DNA of 64,000 nt from Phycisphaerae bacterium (GCA_026004655.1 BPJO01000018.1:1-64000); one strand, 5' to 3'; numbered from the stretch's first letter, positions 37,516 to 48,061 are shown. Notes: a model not told the origin generated them from the sequence alone. Translations and numbers: made by a program.

Positions 37516-38076
37516 ATGACGATTCGACCCGCCACTTCATCCGACCTGTCGCTGATCGAAGAAATCGACTGCGTGATTGAGTCCGGAGAATATCTCCACA
37601 TCGATCAATCCGGAGAGGGATTATCCTTTCACTTCAAAATCGAAAAACGATCCCTGCGCGAAAAACTGGTTCTTCCCAATCGGTTGGATACCGAAACACA
37701 GTTTCTGCTCAAACAGGTGGTCAACGGAACGGATGAGGGGATTTGCAAGGTCGCCGAACACGAAGATCAGATCGTAGCCATGCTTTTAGCCCAACCAGAT
37801 CCGACGTTGTCGGTCATGAAGGTCCTGGATCTTCGGGTCGATTGCGAGTTTCGTCGTCAAGGACTTGCAACCGTTTTGCTTTATCAGTTGATCGAAGAAG
37901 CTCGACAAGCCGATCTACGGGCGGTCTGTGCGATGACCCGAACCAACAACGCGCCAGCGGCCATTTTGCTCGAAAAACTGGGGTTTGACTTGTCAGGGCT
38001 TGACACCCGACGACATTCCAACCACGACCTGGTCAAAGAATCCGCCACACTCATCTGGTATTACCAGATCGTGTGA
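37516..38076 (+). CDS. GNAT family N-acetyltransferase
   Basis: 186 residues with one GNAT fold. VMKVLDLRVDCEFRRQGLAT supplies the acetyl-CoA pyrophosphate-binding loop (FRRQGLA) and NNAPAAILLEKLGFDLSG is the conserved late motif of the fold. The N-terminal third starts MTIRPATSSDLSLIEEID. The start lies 2 bases after the mutL stop, so it is translationally linked. Substrate unknown; it resembles small-molecule or peptide N-acetyltransferases in general. Confidence 0.88.
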   Translation: MTIRPATSSDLSLIEEIDCVIESGEYLHIDQSGEGLSFHFKIEKRSLREKLVLPNRLDTETQFLLKQVVNGTDEGICKVAEHEDQIVAMLLAQPDPTLSVMKVLDLRVDCEFRRQGLATVLLYQLIEEARQADLRAVCAMTRTNNAPAAILLEKLGFDLSGLDTRRHSNHDLVKESATLIWYYQIV

Positions 38077-38085
38077 ACAAGACGC

Positions 38086-38114
38086 ACTGACGGATCGGTC
38101 AGAGATTATTTTTT
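38086..38114 (+). terminator. Possible terminator of the mutL-GNAT operon
   Basis: CTGAC (38087-38091) and GTCAG (38098-38102) around a 6-base loop, then AGATTATTTTTT. The stem is short. The T-run lies at the end of the convergent AsmA-like gene. Confidence 0.4.
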
Positions 38115-41100
38115 CCTTTTGTTCAGAAGATCGTCGATCAGGCTACCTCCGTAGCCCTGAACCGCTAGTGAACCGATGGTCTGCGTAAGAATACTTCCGA
38201 CATCACTGACGTCGCCACGTAGCTGGACGGTGGCCCCGTTCGGAAATGACTTTCTCCAGTCCTGAAGCAACAGTCCTGAAGAAATCCATAACGAGTAATC
38301 ACGGAACTTCTGCTTCTCGAGATCGATCCCGCCCTTGAACATTAATTGCTGCCATTGCTCTTGTTGTCGCTGTTGACCGGTCCGTTCGTCGCGTACGGAT
38401 ATGACTTTCAACAGATCGAGAGTCATATTTTGATAAGCCACACCGTCCTTGAGAACCAGCGACCCGTTTTCGATCTTCCCGACGATTCCCTGATCGCCCC
38501 ATCCCAGTAGACCCGCCAGCGTTCCGGGAACCGGACCGTCCAAGCGAAGGTCGCGAATACTGTAGAGAATATCGGCTCGGGCCTTTTGACTACCCTGAAT
38601 CAGATCGACCAGGGGCACATTGGTGCAATCCATTACGACCACGTCCACGATCCCCGATGCCGACCGGCTGTCTTTAAATATGACTGACGCCAACGACCCG
38701 AGTTGAGCAGCCATGACCTGATTCAGTTGAACACTCGTGAACAGTCTCTGTTTTCTACCAATGGAAACCGGAAGATCCGGGTGACTCAGAACGATCACGA
38801 TGCTACCAAGATCTCCTTTCCCACCGTTGATTTGGAAAGGTGGCGCGAATTGCCATTGACCATCGGACGACTTGTGACCGGTCACCAGTCGCCCCTGGTC
38901 GATGCTGAACCACTGGGTCAAACCCGCGATAGTCAGTCCGTAGGCATCGGTCAGATCGAGTTTTTCTACACCAAAGGTACCTCGCACACTCAGCGGTCGA
39001 ACGCCCCGGTGAAAATCACCCGACCCCACGTCGTATGCACCGTCAACCAGGATGTCCAGACGAACAGGTCCACTGATGCCGGCTTTGGCAAGTTTGGTTT
39101 GCAGTTCGGACGATAGAAGAGGAAAAATCATCGGCCAGATCTTTTCGCCGACGGCGTTGGCTTGAACGGACAGGTTATTGAATCGGACCTCAGGACCGGA
39201 CCAGCCCCGGATGCCACCCGTTATCCGAAGTTTGGCTGATCGGCTTGAAGTCATGTCCAGATCCAGCGAACGAATGTCGATCTGTTTTTCGACCGTATTG
39301 ATCCCCAGTTCACCGGACAAGCGCATCTCTTTTTCCGTCAACGTGGGTTGACCGGCAGAATTCAGGATGACCAGATTCTGGATTTTTCCGACCGGTGCCA
39401 ACGTAATCTGTGTGCCCTCCGAACGGATGGTCGGCGTCAGATCAAACTCGCCTCGGTAAGGTAGCGGCTGATCCGTTCTCTGCAAAAACTGTACCAACGA
39501 TGCCAAACGTTCCAGTGAACCGGTCAATCGCAGCTGACCTTGCGGACGCGGGTTATGTGACAAATCGTCGATCACCACAGGGGTTGGCATCGCGAGCCGA
39601 ATCAAATCCAGATCCCCTTCCAATCTCGTCAGTTCCAGTTTTTCAAGCCTGTCTCCACCCACGAATGAAAGACCGGCTGCGAGCGTCAGTGGCCTTTTCC
39701 GATCAAACCGATAGGTTTGATCGGAAACTACATCGGTCAATCCCACTTGACTGGCTTGCAGATTAAGGTTCATCGAATGGTTTTTGATCGACACCTCTGC
39801 TGCTAAACCTCCCGATGGCAGGTAAGACAGGGAAAGACCCGGAACCACGGCTTGCGCCACCATCGCAGCCTTTTGCAGGTCGGGAACACCTACCACAAGT
39901 AAAGCCGATTCCAACCGATTTACAAACGACGTCCCAGCGGCCAAGTTCACCATCGTGTCCTTGAGATTCAAGGATAAAAAGCTGCCATTGACATTGGCGG
40001 TCACAGAGGCCTGATCCGACTTGGTCTTCATGACCGATCGAAGTTCCATTTTGACCGTTTCGTTCTGGACGGGGGTCTGGTCGATCGTGAGGTTGTTGAG
40101 TTGACCCTCCAGTTGGACCGTCGGTTCAGAACCCGATGCGTGGTTGGCGAAACTCAACTCCCCGGCAAATTGCCCGTTCCGGATTGTGGGAATATTTTTC
40201 GGCGAAAACGCTTGGACTATTCGATTCAGTGCAGGTAATTGCACGGTGGTCTTAACTTGACCCTGCCCCATGGGTAGGCCTTTCTCCCATCGAACAATCA
40301 ACGGTCGATCGCTGCTGCTCAGTGTGGCAACACTGCTGTCAAACAGGATTCGAGAAAGCTCCACCGATCGTTCGAGATCTGCTCGGACCTGCCCCCCGAT
40401 CGACACATACAACCGTTTTTCGTCCAGCAACGGCTTGCCTTGCCAGGTCGCCCGGAGTGAAGGGGCGGAACACTCCAGATTCTCCAGCATTACAACACCG
40501 TTTTTCAGATCTGCGGATCCTTGCGTTGACAGGTAAAACGCCCCGTTCTGGATTGCCAGTGCGGAGGATTTTAATCCTGGTACCCACGAATCGAGCATCT
40601 GCCACAGCCTTGGCAACGAAATTACCGATACAGGTTTGATTTCAAATTGATTGACGCTCAGTACCGTTAAATCCAATCCACGAACACGCACGTCGGCATC
40701 CACGATCGGTGATTGAGGCGTATCCCCGATCCGGCAGTATACGGATGCCGATTCGACTTTTGTCAATCGTTGCTGACCCGGATCGAGCCGATAATCGCTT
40801 TGAATGTTAATGGCTGCGTGTCCGATACGAAACGGTGCATTGTCAGGCAGGGTCGTTTCCAGATTACCGATGCGTATCTGCAGACCCGCACGATAACTGT
40901 CTTCTGCAACCTCTTCGTTGGTAAGAGCAATTTCGGCACTACCGTCCCATTGCACTCCCGACAGATCCATCAGCTGTGACAACTGCTCCCGGAGTTGCTT
41001 CAGATGAATCTGTCCATTCCCGTTAAGACGCGCCAATGAAGGAGCCGACAACTCGAACGACGCAAAGGAGCTGCTGATCGTGGCTGAAAGATCAACCAAT

Positions 41101-42512
41101 CCCTTCAGGGGTTGAGTCAGGTTGTTACAGGTACCCGATGCCCGAACTTTTATAGGCGGGATCTGAAACGGTTGACCGTTTTGTATCCCGGAAAGCCCCA
41201 AGTCGGTTTGGAAGCTGCTTTGAATACCCTGTCGGGCGGTCATACTGGCTGATAGTTCCGTCAGAATGGTGCCGGATTCGATGCGTGTATCCTCGCGGAG
41301 ACGAAGTGTATGAGGAAGTGCACGCGCAAGTGCCGGGGCATCGATTTCGATTCTAGCCGTCAATTGCCCGGCCTGTCCGTTGAGGTCACTCGTCGTCCGA
41401 TGCTTGATGAATGATTCAGGCAATTGTCCCGACAGCGACGCCTTGAGTTGTGGGGTGATCATTTCACATTGGATATCTAGAAAGGCGTTTTCTCCGGTAA
41501 CCGTTCGACGAATCTCGATCGGGAAAGTGATCTCCCGGGCCTGATAACGATCCAATAATCCGGGTGTTATGAATGAGATCTCGGACAAAACGGGTTGCCC
41601 CGCGATCGATCCTAACCCCCCTTTTTTCAAATCGGCCTGGATTTTTCCGTTCAATATACCTTTTATTTCGGTGTCTTTTATCCCGGCTAATATCAACAAA
41701 GGTTTAATGGCTGACACATCCACCTGCTCCAAGGACAACTGGGCGTTGGCGGTCAGTTGTTTCAGATCAAACGGTCCTTTGGCAAGAGGATCTACTACCC
41801 CTTGGATCAGGATTCGACCGCTTGGGGCTTGGTCGACCGAATAGATCAATTGTAGGTCCGACCGGATCCCCTCCTTTAACGGATCGAGTTGAAACGTACC
41901 GCCGGTCTGGGGAAGGATGTGAATCCGTGTCAGATTTTGGCCTTGTGAATCGACGAGCTGGATCTGGCCTTTCAGGTCCAGTGTGATGTCCGCACGGACA
42001 CTAGGAATTTGTATTTCACTGGATGTTTTTTCATGAGATTTCGGTCGTGATGGTTCGTTTTTTGGGGCTCGGCCTAGCCGGAGTATGTCGTGCAAATTGC
42101 TCGACCCGTCCTGACGAATCACGACATACGCCGCATCGGCTACGACCGTGGTGTGACCGAAATCCAGTTTGCCCCGGATCAATGAACCTAAAGATGCCTC
42201 GGTTTCCAGTTTAGGAACATCGATGACCAGGCGATTCTCCCGATCATAAAGCCTTACTCCTGCCAATCGAATCGGGCTGATCCAACCGATGTTCACCTGA
42301 TCGATTTCTAGTCGTCCGTTCAATTGTTCATTGACCTGACCGATGATCCAGGACCGGATCGGACCGGTCCCGACCAATGTGGGCAGCAGGAGAATAAATA
42401 TCCCGACTACCAGAATTAGACTGATTAAAACGATCCCCCACTTTTTCCATCGATTTGGTCGGGTTTGTGAACTACTGGAAACAGGTTCATCGGATTGATC
42501 AGGATGGGTCAT
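38106..42512 (-). CDS. Giant AsmA/TamB-like envelope protein
   Basis: 1468 residues. A cytoplasmic head of about 24 residues, one membrane helix (WGIVLISLILVVGIFILLL), then a long periplasmic part of repeated beta strands and amphipathic segments. The start of the periplasmic part, GRLEIDQVNIGWISPIRLAG and LVIDVPKLETEASLGSLIRG, is typical of AsmA/TamB/DUF748-type proteins. The end is AsmA_2-like (FGVEKLDLTDAYGLTIAG, GSIVIVLSHPDLPVSIG). Such proteins form a beta-groove bridging inner and outer membranes and move phospholipids or help outer-membrane assembly. No TamA homologue is nearby. Monocistronic and divergent from the glycosyltransferase-Fkp operon. Which substrate it handles cannot be read from sequence. 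Confidence 0.82.
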   Translation of the reverse strand: MTHPDQSDEPVSSSSQTRPNRWKKWGIVLISLILVVGIFILLLPTLVGTGPIRSWIIGQVNEQLNGRLEIDQVNIGWISPIRLAGVRLYDRENRLVIDVPKLETEASLGSLIRGKLDFGHTTVVADAAYVVIRQDGSSNLHDILRLGRAPKNEPSRPKSHEKTSSEIQIPSVRADITLDLKGQIQLVDSQGQNLTRIHILPQTGGTFQLDPLKEGIRSDLQLIYSVDQAPSGRILIQGVVDPLAKGPFDLKQLTANAQLSLEQVDVSAIKPLLILAGIKDTEIKGILNGKIQADLKKGGLGSIAGQPVLSEISFITPGLLDRYQAREITFPIEIRRTVTGENAFLDIQCEMITPQLKASLSGQLPESFIKHRTTSDLNGQAGQLTARIEIDAPALARALPHTLRLREDTRIESGTILTELSASMTARQGIQSSFQTDLGLSGIQNGQPFQIPPIKVRASGTCNNLTQPLKGLVDLSATISSSFASFELSAPSLARLNGNGQIHLKQLREQLSQLMDLSGVQWDGSAEIALTNEEVAEDSYRAGLQIRIGNLETTLPDNAPFRIGHAAINIQSDYRLDPGQQRLTKVESASVYCRIGDTPQSPIVDADVRVRGLDLTVLSVNQFEIKPVSVISLPRLWQMLDSWVPGLKSSALAIQNGAFYLSTQGSADLKNGVVMLENLECSAPSLRATWQGKPLLDEKRLYVSIGGQVRADLERSVELSRILFDSSVATLSSSDRPLIVRWEKGLPMGQGQVKTTVQLPALNRIVQAFSPKNIPTIRNGQFAGELSFANHASGSEPTVQLEGQLNNLTIDQTPVQNETVKMELRSVMKTKSDQASVTANVNGSFLSLNLKDTMVNLAAGTSFVNRLESALLVVGVPDLQKAAMVAQAVVPGLSLSYLPSGGLAAEVSIKNHSMNLNLQASQVGLTDVVSDQTYRFDRKRPLTLAAGLSFVGGDRLEKLELTRLEGDLDLIRLAMPTPVVIDDLSHNPRPQGQLRLTGSLERLASLVQFLQRTDQPLPYRGEFDLTPTIRSEGTQITLAPVGKIQNLVILNSAGQPTLTEKEMRLSGELGINTVEKQIDIRSLDLDMTSSRSAKLRITGGIRGWSGPEVRFNNLSVQANAVGEKIWPMIFPLLSSELQTKLAKAGISGPVRLDILVDGAYDVGSGDFHRGVRPLSVRGTFGVEKLDLTDAYGLTIAGLTQWFSIDQGRLVTGHKSSDGQWQFAPPFQINGGKGDLGSIVIVLSHPDLPVSIGRKQRLFTSVQLNQVMAAQLGSLASVIFKDSRSASGIVDVVVMDCTNVPLVDLIQGSQKARADILYSIRDLRLDGPVPGTLAGLLGWGDQGIVGKIENGSLVLKDGVAYQNMTLDLLKVISVRDERTGQQRQQEQWQQLMFKGGIDLEKQKFRDYSLWISSGLLLQDWRKSFPNGATVQLRGDVSDVGSILTQTIGSLAVQGYGGSLIDDLLNKRKK

Positions 42513-42679
42513 ACACTCGCCTTTGTGAGTTTGTAACGATTATATCGGTTCATCAGAGGTCCGAATAAAGACACACCCCATAAATCAAGGATGGGACAAG
42601 ATACAAACTCTGTAAATTGGCATTTCCGGGGATGTGATTCATAATCCCTTGGTCGAATGTTCTTAGACAACTCAATTTC

Positions 42680-43930
42680 ATGCATGTTCTGATTTTGAAT
42701 CAAACCTTTTACCCCGATGTCGCTGCCACGGCCCAGCACATGTGGGACTTGGCCAGACATCTAGACGCTTCGGGCCATCGTGTAACTGCTATTACGAGTC
42801 AGAGCGTCTACGGGTCCTCGGAACGCTTTTCCCAAACCTATCAGCGGATTCGGAACATCACGATCCACCGTGTGCCTCAGACGGCTTTTGGAAAAGTACA
42901 CACGTTTGGACGCATGGCTGATTTTTTGAGTTTTTATGTCTCCGCCTTCCGGAAAATGAACGATTTGCCCGCACCGGATGTGATTTTGGCGCTGACTAGC
43001 CCCCCGATGATCGCGGTTCTTGGTCATTGGCAGAAGCTTTTCCGACATCCCCCGAACCGACGAATTGCCCTGGTCAACCATGTCATGGACCTTTACCCCG
43101 ATGCTGCAGTGGCCATGGGAATGCTCCAACCTTCCCGTCCTCTGACCCGATTTCTAACCGGTCTGACCCGAAGGACACTCCAAGCCTGTGATGCGATCAT
43201 CGCATTAGGGACTGATATGAAAGACCGACTTATGGAAACCTACCTGCTTCCGGTTCATGAAAGTCGGATTCATGTCATTCCTCCATGGGCAGATCAGAAC
43301 GAGATTTTTCCCACCGACCGCGACTCCAACCCCTTGCGGGAGGAATTGGGGCTTAAAAACGATTTTGTCTTGTTGTACAGCGGTAATTTCGGTCAGGCAC
43401 ACGACGTGGAAACTTTTATCCGTACGATCCGTGCGACACGCAGCCAAATCGGGCTTAAATGGTGCTTCAGCGGTGGCGGACGGGGTATCAAAATTTTACA
43501 GGAACTAGCCCCTACCGAAGGATGGAATCATGTTCGTTTCCTACCTTATCAACCTCGTGAAAAACTGAACGACCTGCTCAACCTTGCCGACGTGCACCTG
43601 ATCAGCCAATCCCCCGCGTACACTGGAATCGTCGTGCCCAGCAAACTGTTCGGAATCCTCTCGGCCGGGAAACCGGCCATCATGGTCGGACCGACCGAGG
43701 CGGAAGCTTCCCGAATTCTGATCGATTCACAATCAGGATTCGTCATCAAACCAGGCGACGTAGAAACCATGACCCATGCCATCCAACAGCTCCGAGACAA
43801 CCCTACCCTGCGTCAACAGATGGGCCAACGTGCCCGACAAACCTTTTGTGAACGGTACGATTGTCGTTTGTCCTGTGCCCGTATCGAACGGATCCTTCAT
43901 CAAGTTGTGGAGAACGCCCGATGCCGGTAG
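42680..43930 (+). CDS. Glycosyltransferase family 4 (WcaI-like)
   Basis: 416 residues, GT-B fold retaining glycosyltransferase. The N-terminal acceptor domain begins HVLILNQTFYPDVAATAQHM, close to WcaI-type enzymes of colanic-acid and exopolysaccharide synthesis. The donor domain includes FVLLYSGNFGQAHDVETFI, FLPYQPREKLNDLLNLADVH and SPAYTGIVVPSKLFGILSAG, with the nucleotide-sugar-binding Glu position less typical than in classical E-x7-E members. The stop overlaps the fkp start by 10 bases, so the two are translationally coupled; by context it may transfer fucose, which is inference. Confidence 0.9.
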   Translation: MHVLILNQTFYPDVAATAQHMWDLARHLDASGHRVTAITSQSVYGSSERFSQTYQRIRNITIHRVPQTAFGKVHTFGRMADFLSFYVSAFRKMNDLPAPDVILALTSPPMIAVLGHWQKLFRHPPNRRIALVNHVMDLYPDAAVAMGMLQPSRPLTRFLTGLTRRTLQACDAIIALGTDMKDRLMETYLLPVHESRIHVIPPWADQNEIFPTDRDSNPLREELGLKNDFVLLYSGNFGQAHDVETFIRTIRATRSQIGLKWCFSGGGRGIKILQELAPTEGWNHVRFLPYQPREKLNDLLNLADVHLISQSPAYTGIVVPSKLFGILSAGKPAIMVGPTEAEASRILIDSQSGFVIKPGDVETMTHAIQQLRDNPTLRQQMGQRARQTFCERYDCRLSCARIERILHQVVENARCR

Positions 43931-46900
43931 AACCTGATCCTGCCATTTCGGTCGCAATTTCGGCCAACCATGAGGCTTATTTGCGCGCCCGACAGACCGG
44001 ATCCATCGGGGTCTGCTGGGACGTCCTGATTCTGACCGCAACAAACGAAAAACAGGCCAGGGGATATCGGGCAGAACTAGCACTTCGTCAGCGGGATGTC
44101 GGTCCTGCGGGTGCTTTTTTTCCTCCGATCCAGCAGAACTTGGTCATACCCGATCCCCCGGGTCCGCGGATCGGTTCGGGCGGAGCCACTCTCCGAGCCC
44201 TGCGTGAGGCCGCACGTCAGTTGCAACTTTCGATCCACGACTTATGTCGTCTGAGAATCCTTCTAATTCACTCCGGTGGTTTAAGCCAGCGTCTCCCGGC
44301 CTATTCGCCTCAGGGAAAAATCTTTGCACCAATCCCTCTTCAGAGGCCTGACGCCCAGATCGCCACCCTGTTCGACCACCTGTACATCACCCTGGCCGGT
44401 CTTCCGGAACGTCTAGGACCCGGAGTGTTGACCGTCGCCGGCGACGTGCTGCTGGTGTTTGACCATCGTCACGTTACGACCCCTGCTCGGGGCGTGACCG
44501 CGCTAAGCATGCGAGCGCCGGCCGATCTTGGAACGGCCCACGGCGTCTTCGTAACCGACCGAAAGAATCGGGTCCGAACCACACTCCAGAAGGTTTCGAT
44601 CGAACAGATGTCCCAAGCACGAGCGATGGACGCCCAAGGGCAGGTTCTTCTGGACACCGGACTCTTATTTTTTGATGCCTCATCCACCCGATCTCTAGCC
44701 GAACTTGCAGGGGTATCCGGGGGTCGAGGGTTGGACCAACGGGCAAAAACTACGATCGACCTTTACGACGAAATGACTCGTGTCATGGCCGCCTCGACCG
44801 ATGAGAAGGCTTACAAAAAGGACGGACCGGTATCGATCCGACAGGCACTCTGGAAACACCTCAGACATCATTCTTTTCACGTGATGACGCTTCAAGGACA
44901 TTTCCTGCACCTAGGTACGACCCGTCAGTTCCGCGACACCCTGACCGGACGCGAGAATCCCGTATCTGCAGAATTGTTCCCGAATAACGTATTGGCCAGA
45001 ATCAAGGGTCGGGTCGATCAAACAGCACGGGTGTTTGCTTCCGTTGTCATGAACAAGGACGGACGCATCGGACGCGGCGCATTGGTCGAACACTCTATTC
45101 TCAAAGGAAAAGTCGATATCGGGGATGACAGCGTGGTGTCACAGGTGGAATCGAGCCGACCATTTCGTCTTCCGTCTAGCACCTTACTGTTCCAGGTCCC
45201 GATCCATCGATCCGACGGAGGCACGGGCACCGTTCAGGTGGTTTGCGGTGTGCAGGATGATTTCAAAGGGCTTTATGCCGACGGGAAATGTCTTTTCCAC
45301 AATGAACGGATCGAAGCTTTCTTACACCGACACCGGTTGAAACCCGAGGACTTGTGGAGCGGCGTGGCGATTGATCAATGGTCTCTTTGGACGGCACGGC
45401 TCTTTCCCGTCACCTCACGAAGGGATTCGGTCCGGGAAGTACTTTGGCTGGTACAGAAAAAACCGGCTTCCCCTCGACAACTCATTCGCTGGAAAAAATC
45501 AGATCGGTATTCGATGTCGATGATTCTTGCCTCGACCGATCCGGAGAAACTGATCGCCCATCGCGAGGTGGTCATGGCTTATCTGCAAACCCTTGACTGG
45601 TTGAGTCGTGTGGACCATGATGAAAGTCTCTCGGTCGAAACGGCCATCAGCCATTATGTGTCGCAAGAAGCTTATCAGGCCGTCCAAAAGTTGATCACCC
45701 GATATGCGTCCGAACCTGCCCCGAATGCCTCTCATTGTCTTCGGCAGGCACGGGCCTGGTGGGCTTTGTCCGATCTGGGGAAAAGGCCTGACCGGATGTT
45801 GGCGTTAGAAAGGCATTCATCCGAGTCCAAAGCTTTTGCGAAAGTCGCCGAAGCCACCGAACGAAGTACCAATCATTTTTCGGTTTCCGCTTCTGTGGTC
45901 CGACTCGAACCCGGCAAACGGGTCGAGGCCCTTTCGCCGGTCCGATTGGATTTGTCCGGAGGGTGGACGGATACCCCGCCACACTGTTTCGAGCAAGGCG
46001 GTGCGGTGGTGAACCTGGCGATCGACCTGGATGATGGTCCCCCCGTCCGTGCAGTCGTCCGGACTCTTCAGGAAAAAAAACTGATTCTCCATAGCCTTGA
46101 TCTAGGACACCGAACCGAGATCCATTTCTGGAAACCGCAGGCTTCTCCTGACGTGCACGATCCTCTGGTCATGCACAAGGTGGCGATGGAATTGACCGGG
46201 CTTTGCCCCCGGGACGGTCAAAGTATTTCGCGTTGGCTTGAACGTCTGGGGGCGGGTCTGGAAATACAGACGGAATGTCGAGTGCCAAAAGGTTCGGGAT
46301 TGGGTACAAGCAGTATTCTGGCAGCCACGTTGTTAGCCGCGTTACATCGCGCCCGGAATGAATTGCGTACGCACGAACAACTGATCGAAGAAACCCTGAT
46401 TCTGGAACAAAGACTGGGCACCGGGGGCGGTTGGCAGGATCAGGCTGGGGGGATCGTCGGTGGAGTCAAACTCACAGTCTCACAACCAGGAATCCCTCAA
46501 TCCGTCCGGGTAAAAAAGATTAATCTTTCTTCGACCCAACTACAGGAGTTACAAGAACGTCTGGTCGTCTTTTTTTCAGGACAGCAACGACTGGCACGGG
46601 ATATTCTCCGGAAAGTCATGGGGCGTTGGCTGGGCAGGGAACCGGCCATGACCGGACTGATGTCGGATCTGAATCGTTCGGCGAATCAACTTGCTCGGTT
46701 CCTAGAACAGGGACGATGGAACCGGGTTGCGCAGCAAATCAACCAGTATTGGCAGATCAAAAAAGCGCTTTATCCCGCAAGCACAACCCCGTCGGTGGAT
46801 ATTTTGCTGTCAGAGTGCCGACCCTTTTGTTTGGCAGCCGGTCTGGCCGGGGCGGGGGGTGGCGGATTCGGGTACTTTTTCTGTCGAAACGCCAATCAAG

Positions 46901-47016
46901 CCGACATCCTGAGGGATTTCCTGGTCTCTCGCTTGTTGGCACCGGGAATGATGGGTCGAGTGTACCGAACCCAAATCAACCGCAAGGGACTTGAGATCCG
47001 GTTTCAGTCAGAATGA
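43921..47016 (+). CDS. fkp: Bifunctional L-fucokinase/L-fucose-1-phosphate guanylyltransferase-like protein
   Basis: 1031 residues. The N-terminal half is a fucose pyrophosphorylase-type nucleotidyltransferase: PDPPGPRIGSGGATLRAL near residue 78, HSGGLSQRLPAYSPQGKIF, and GDVLLVFD. It is followed by a left-handed helix region (IKGRVDQTARVFASVVMNKD). The C-terminal third is a GHMP kinase: substrate motif SPVRLDLSGGWTDTPPHC near 672, ATP loop VPKGSGLGTSSILAA near 790, and GGGWQDQAGGIVGG. The same two-domain order occurs in Bacteroides Fkp and plant FKGP, which turn free L-fucose into GDP-L-fucose via fucose 1-phosphate. It is slightly longer than Bacteroides Fkp (949). ATG 43921 overlaps the upstream glycosyltransferase gene. 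Other sugars (D-arabinose, heptoses) cannot be excluded. Confidence 0.88.
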   Translation: MPVEPDPAISVAISANHEAYLRARQTGSIGVCWDVLILTATNEKQARGYRAELALRQRDVGPAGAFFPPIQQNLVIPDPPGPRIGSGGATLRALREAARQLQLSIHDLCRLRILLIHSGGLSQRLPAYSPQGKIFAPIPLQRPDAQIATLFDHLYITLAGLPERLGPGVLTVAGDVLLVFDHRHVTTPARGVTALSMRAPADLGTAHGVFVTDRKNRVRTTLQKVSIEQMSQARAMDAQGQVLLDTGLLFFDASSTRSLAELAGVSGGRGLDQRAKTTIDLYDEMTRVMAASTDEKAYKKDGPVSIRQALWKHLRHHSFHVMTLQGHFLHLGTTRQFRDTLTGRENPVSAELFPNNVLARIKGRVDQTARVFASVVMNKDGRIGRGALVEHSILKGKVDIGDDSVVSQVESSRPFRLPSSTLLFQVPIHRSDGGTGTVQVVCGVQDDFKGLYADGKCLFHNERIEAFLHRHRLKPEDLWSGVAIDQWSLWTARLFPVTSRRDSVREVLWLVQKKPASPRQLIRWKKSDRYSMSMILASTDPEKLIAHREVVMAYLQTLDWLSRVDHDESLSVETAISHYVSQEAYQAVQKLITRYASEPAPNASHCLRQARAWWALSDLGKRPDRMLALERHSSESKAFAKVAEATERSTNHFSVSASVVRLEPGKRVEALSPVRLDLSGGWTDTPPHCFEQGGAVVNLAIDLDDGPPVRAVVRTLQEKKLILHSLDLGHRTEIHFWKPQASPDVHDPLVMHKVAMELTGLCPRDGQSISRWLERLGAGLEIQTECRVPKGSGLGTSSILAATLLAALHRARNELRTHEQLIEETLILEQRLGTGGGWQDQAGGIVGGVKLTVSQPGIPQSVRVKKINLSSTQLQELQERLVVFFSGQQRLARDILRKVMGRWLGREPAMTGLMSDLNRSANQLARFLEQGRWNRVAQQINQYWQIKKALYPASTTPSVDILLSECRPFCLAAGLAGAGGGGFGYFFCRNANQADILRDFLVSRLLAPGMMGRVYRTQINRKGLEIRFQSE

Positions 47017-47059
47017 TGTTTTCCGGAATATCCAACTCAACGATGCAACGCGGGTAACG

Positions 47060-48061
47060 TCAGATGAGTTTTTCAGCGATCTGGACCGCGTTGGTGGCAG
47101 CACCCTTACGGATCTGGTCACCGGAAATGAATATTTCGATCCCGCGTCCGTCGTCTCGTGAAATATCCTGACGGATTCTGCCCACAAGCACGTCATCCTG
47201 ATGACTAGCGAGAATGGGCATGGGAAACGTGTTGGTCTGAGTGTCATCCACGATCTTGACGCCGGGGGCTCGCGAGAGGATCTGACGGACCTGTTCCGGA
47301 GTCATTGGACGAGAAAACTCGATATTGACGGATTCGCAGTGCGCGCGGGGGATCGGGACACGGACACAGGTCGCTGTGACCATGATCCGGGGGTCATTGA
47401 AGATTTTGCGAGTCTCCTTGACCATCTTCATTTCTTCCTCGTTATACCCTTGCGGACCTATCGGGCTGTTATGGCTGAACAGATTATTGAAAATGGGATG
47501 GGGAAACTTTTCTTTCCGGATCGGTTGTCCTGAGGCAAATGCCCGTTGTTGTTGTTCCAATTCATAAAGCCCCCACGCCCCTGCCCCGCTGACGGCCTGG
47601 TACGTGCTGACAATGATCCGACGCACGGGATTGACCTGGTGTAAAGGCCAAACCGGTACGTTCATGATGATGGTGCTGCAGTTGGGGTTGGCGATCACCC
47701 CATTATGACGACGAATCTGTTCCGGGTTGACTTCCGGTACGACCAGGGGAACTCCTTCTTTCATCCGAAAAGCAGAGGAGTTGTCCACGACGACTGCCCC
47801 GGCAGAAACGGCGACCGGTGCGTATTCTTTGCTGATCGATCCCCCGGCACTGAACAACGCAATTTGAATGTCCTTGAAGCTGTCCTTCGTCAGTTCCTCA
47901 ACGGTGTACTCCTGATCTTTGAAGATCACTTTCTTCCCAGCTGATCGTGCCGAAGCCAAAAGACGGAGGTTCCGGATCGGAAAGTTTCGTTCCGCCAGAA
48001 CCCGCAAAAACTCTTCACCTACCGCACCGGTTGCACCAACGACTGCGACATTGACCGACAT
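47060..48061 (-). CDS. asd: Aspartate-semialdehyde dehydrogenase
   Basis: NADPH reduction of aspartyl phosphate to aspartate semialdehyde, the branch point to lysine, diaminopimelate, threonine and methionine. NADP loop VAVVGATGAVGEEFLRVL at the start; catalytic Cys in IANPNCSTIIMNVPVWPL; the later TCVRVPIPRAHCESVNIEF carries the substrate-binding Arg and catalytic His. 333 residues from ATG 48061; longer reading to 48127 is not conserved. Monocistronic, convergent with fkp. Confidence 0.96.
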   Translation of the reverse strand: MSVNVAVVGATGAVGEEFLRVLAERNFPIRNLRLLASARSAGKKVIFKDQEYTVEELTKDSFKDIQIALFSAGGSISKEYAPVAVSAGAVVVDNSSAFRMKEGVPLVVPEVNPEQIRRHNGVIANPNCSTIIMNVPVWPLHQVNPVRRIIVSTYQAVSGAGAWGLYELEQQQRAFASGQPIRKEKFPHPIFNNLFSHNSPIGPQGYNEEEMKMVKETRKIFNDPRIMVTATCVRVPIPRAHCESVNIEFSRPMTPEQVRQILSRAPGVKIVDDTQTNTFPMPILASHQDDVLVGRIRQDISRDDGRGIEIFISGDQIRKGAATNAVQIAEKLI

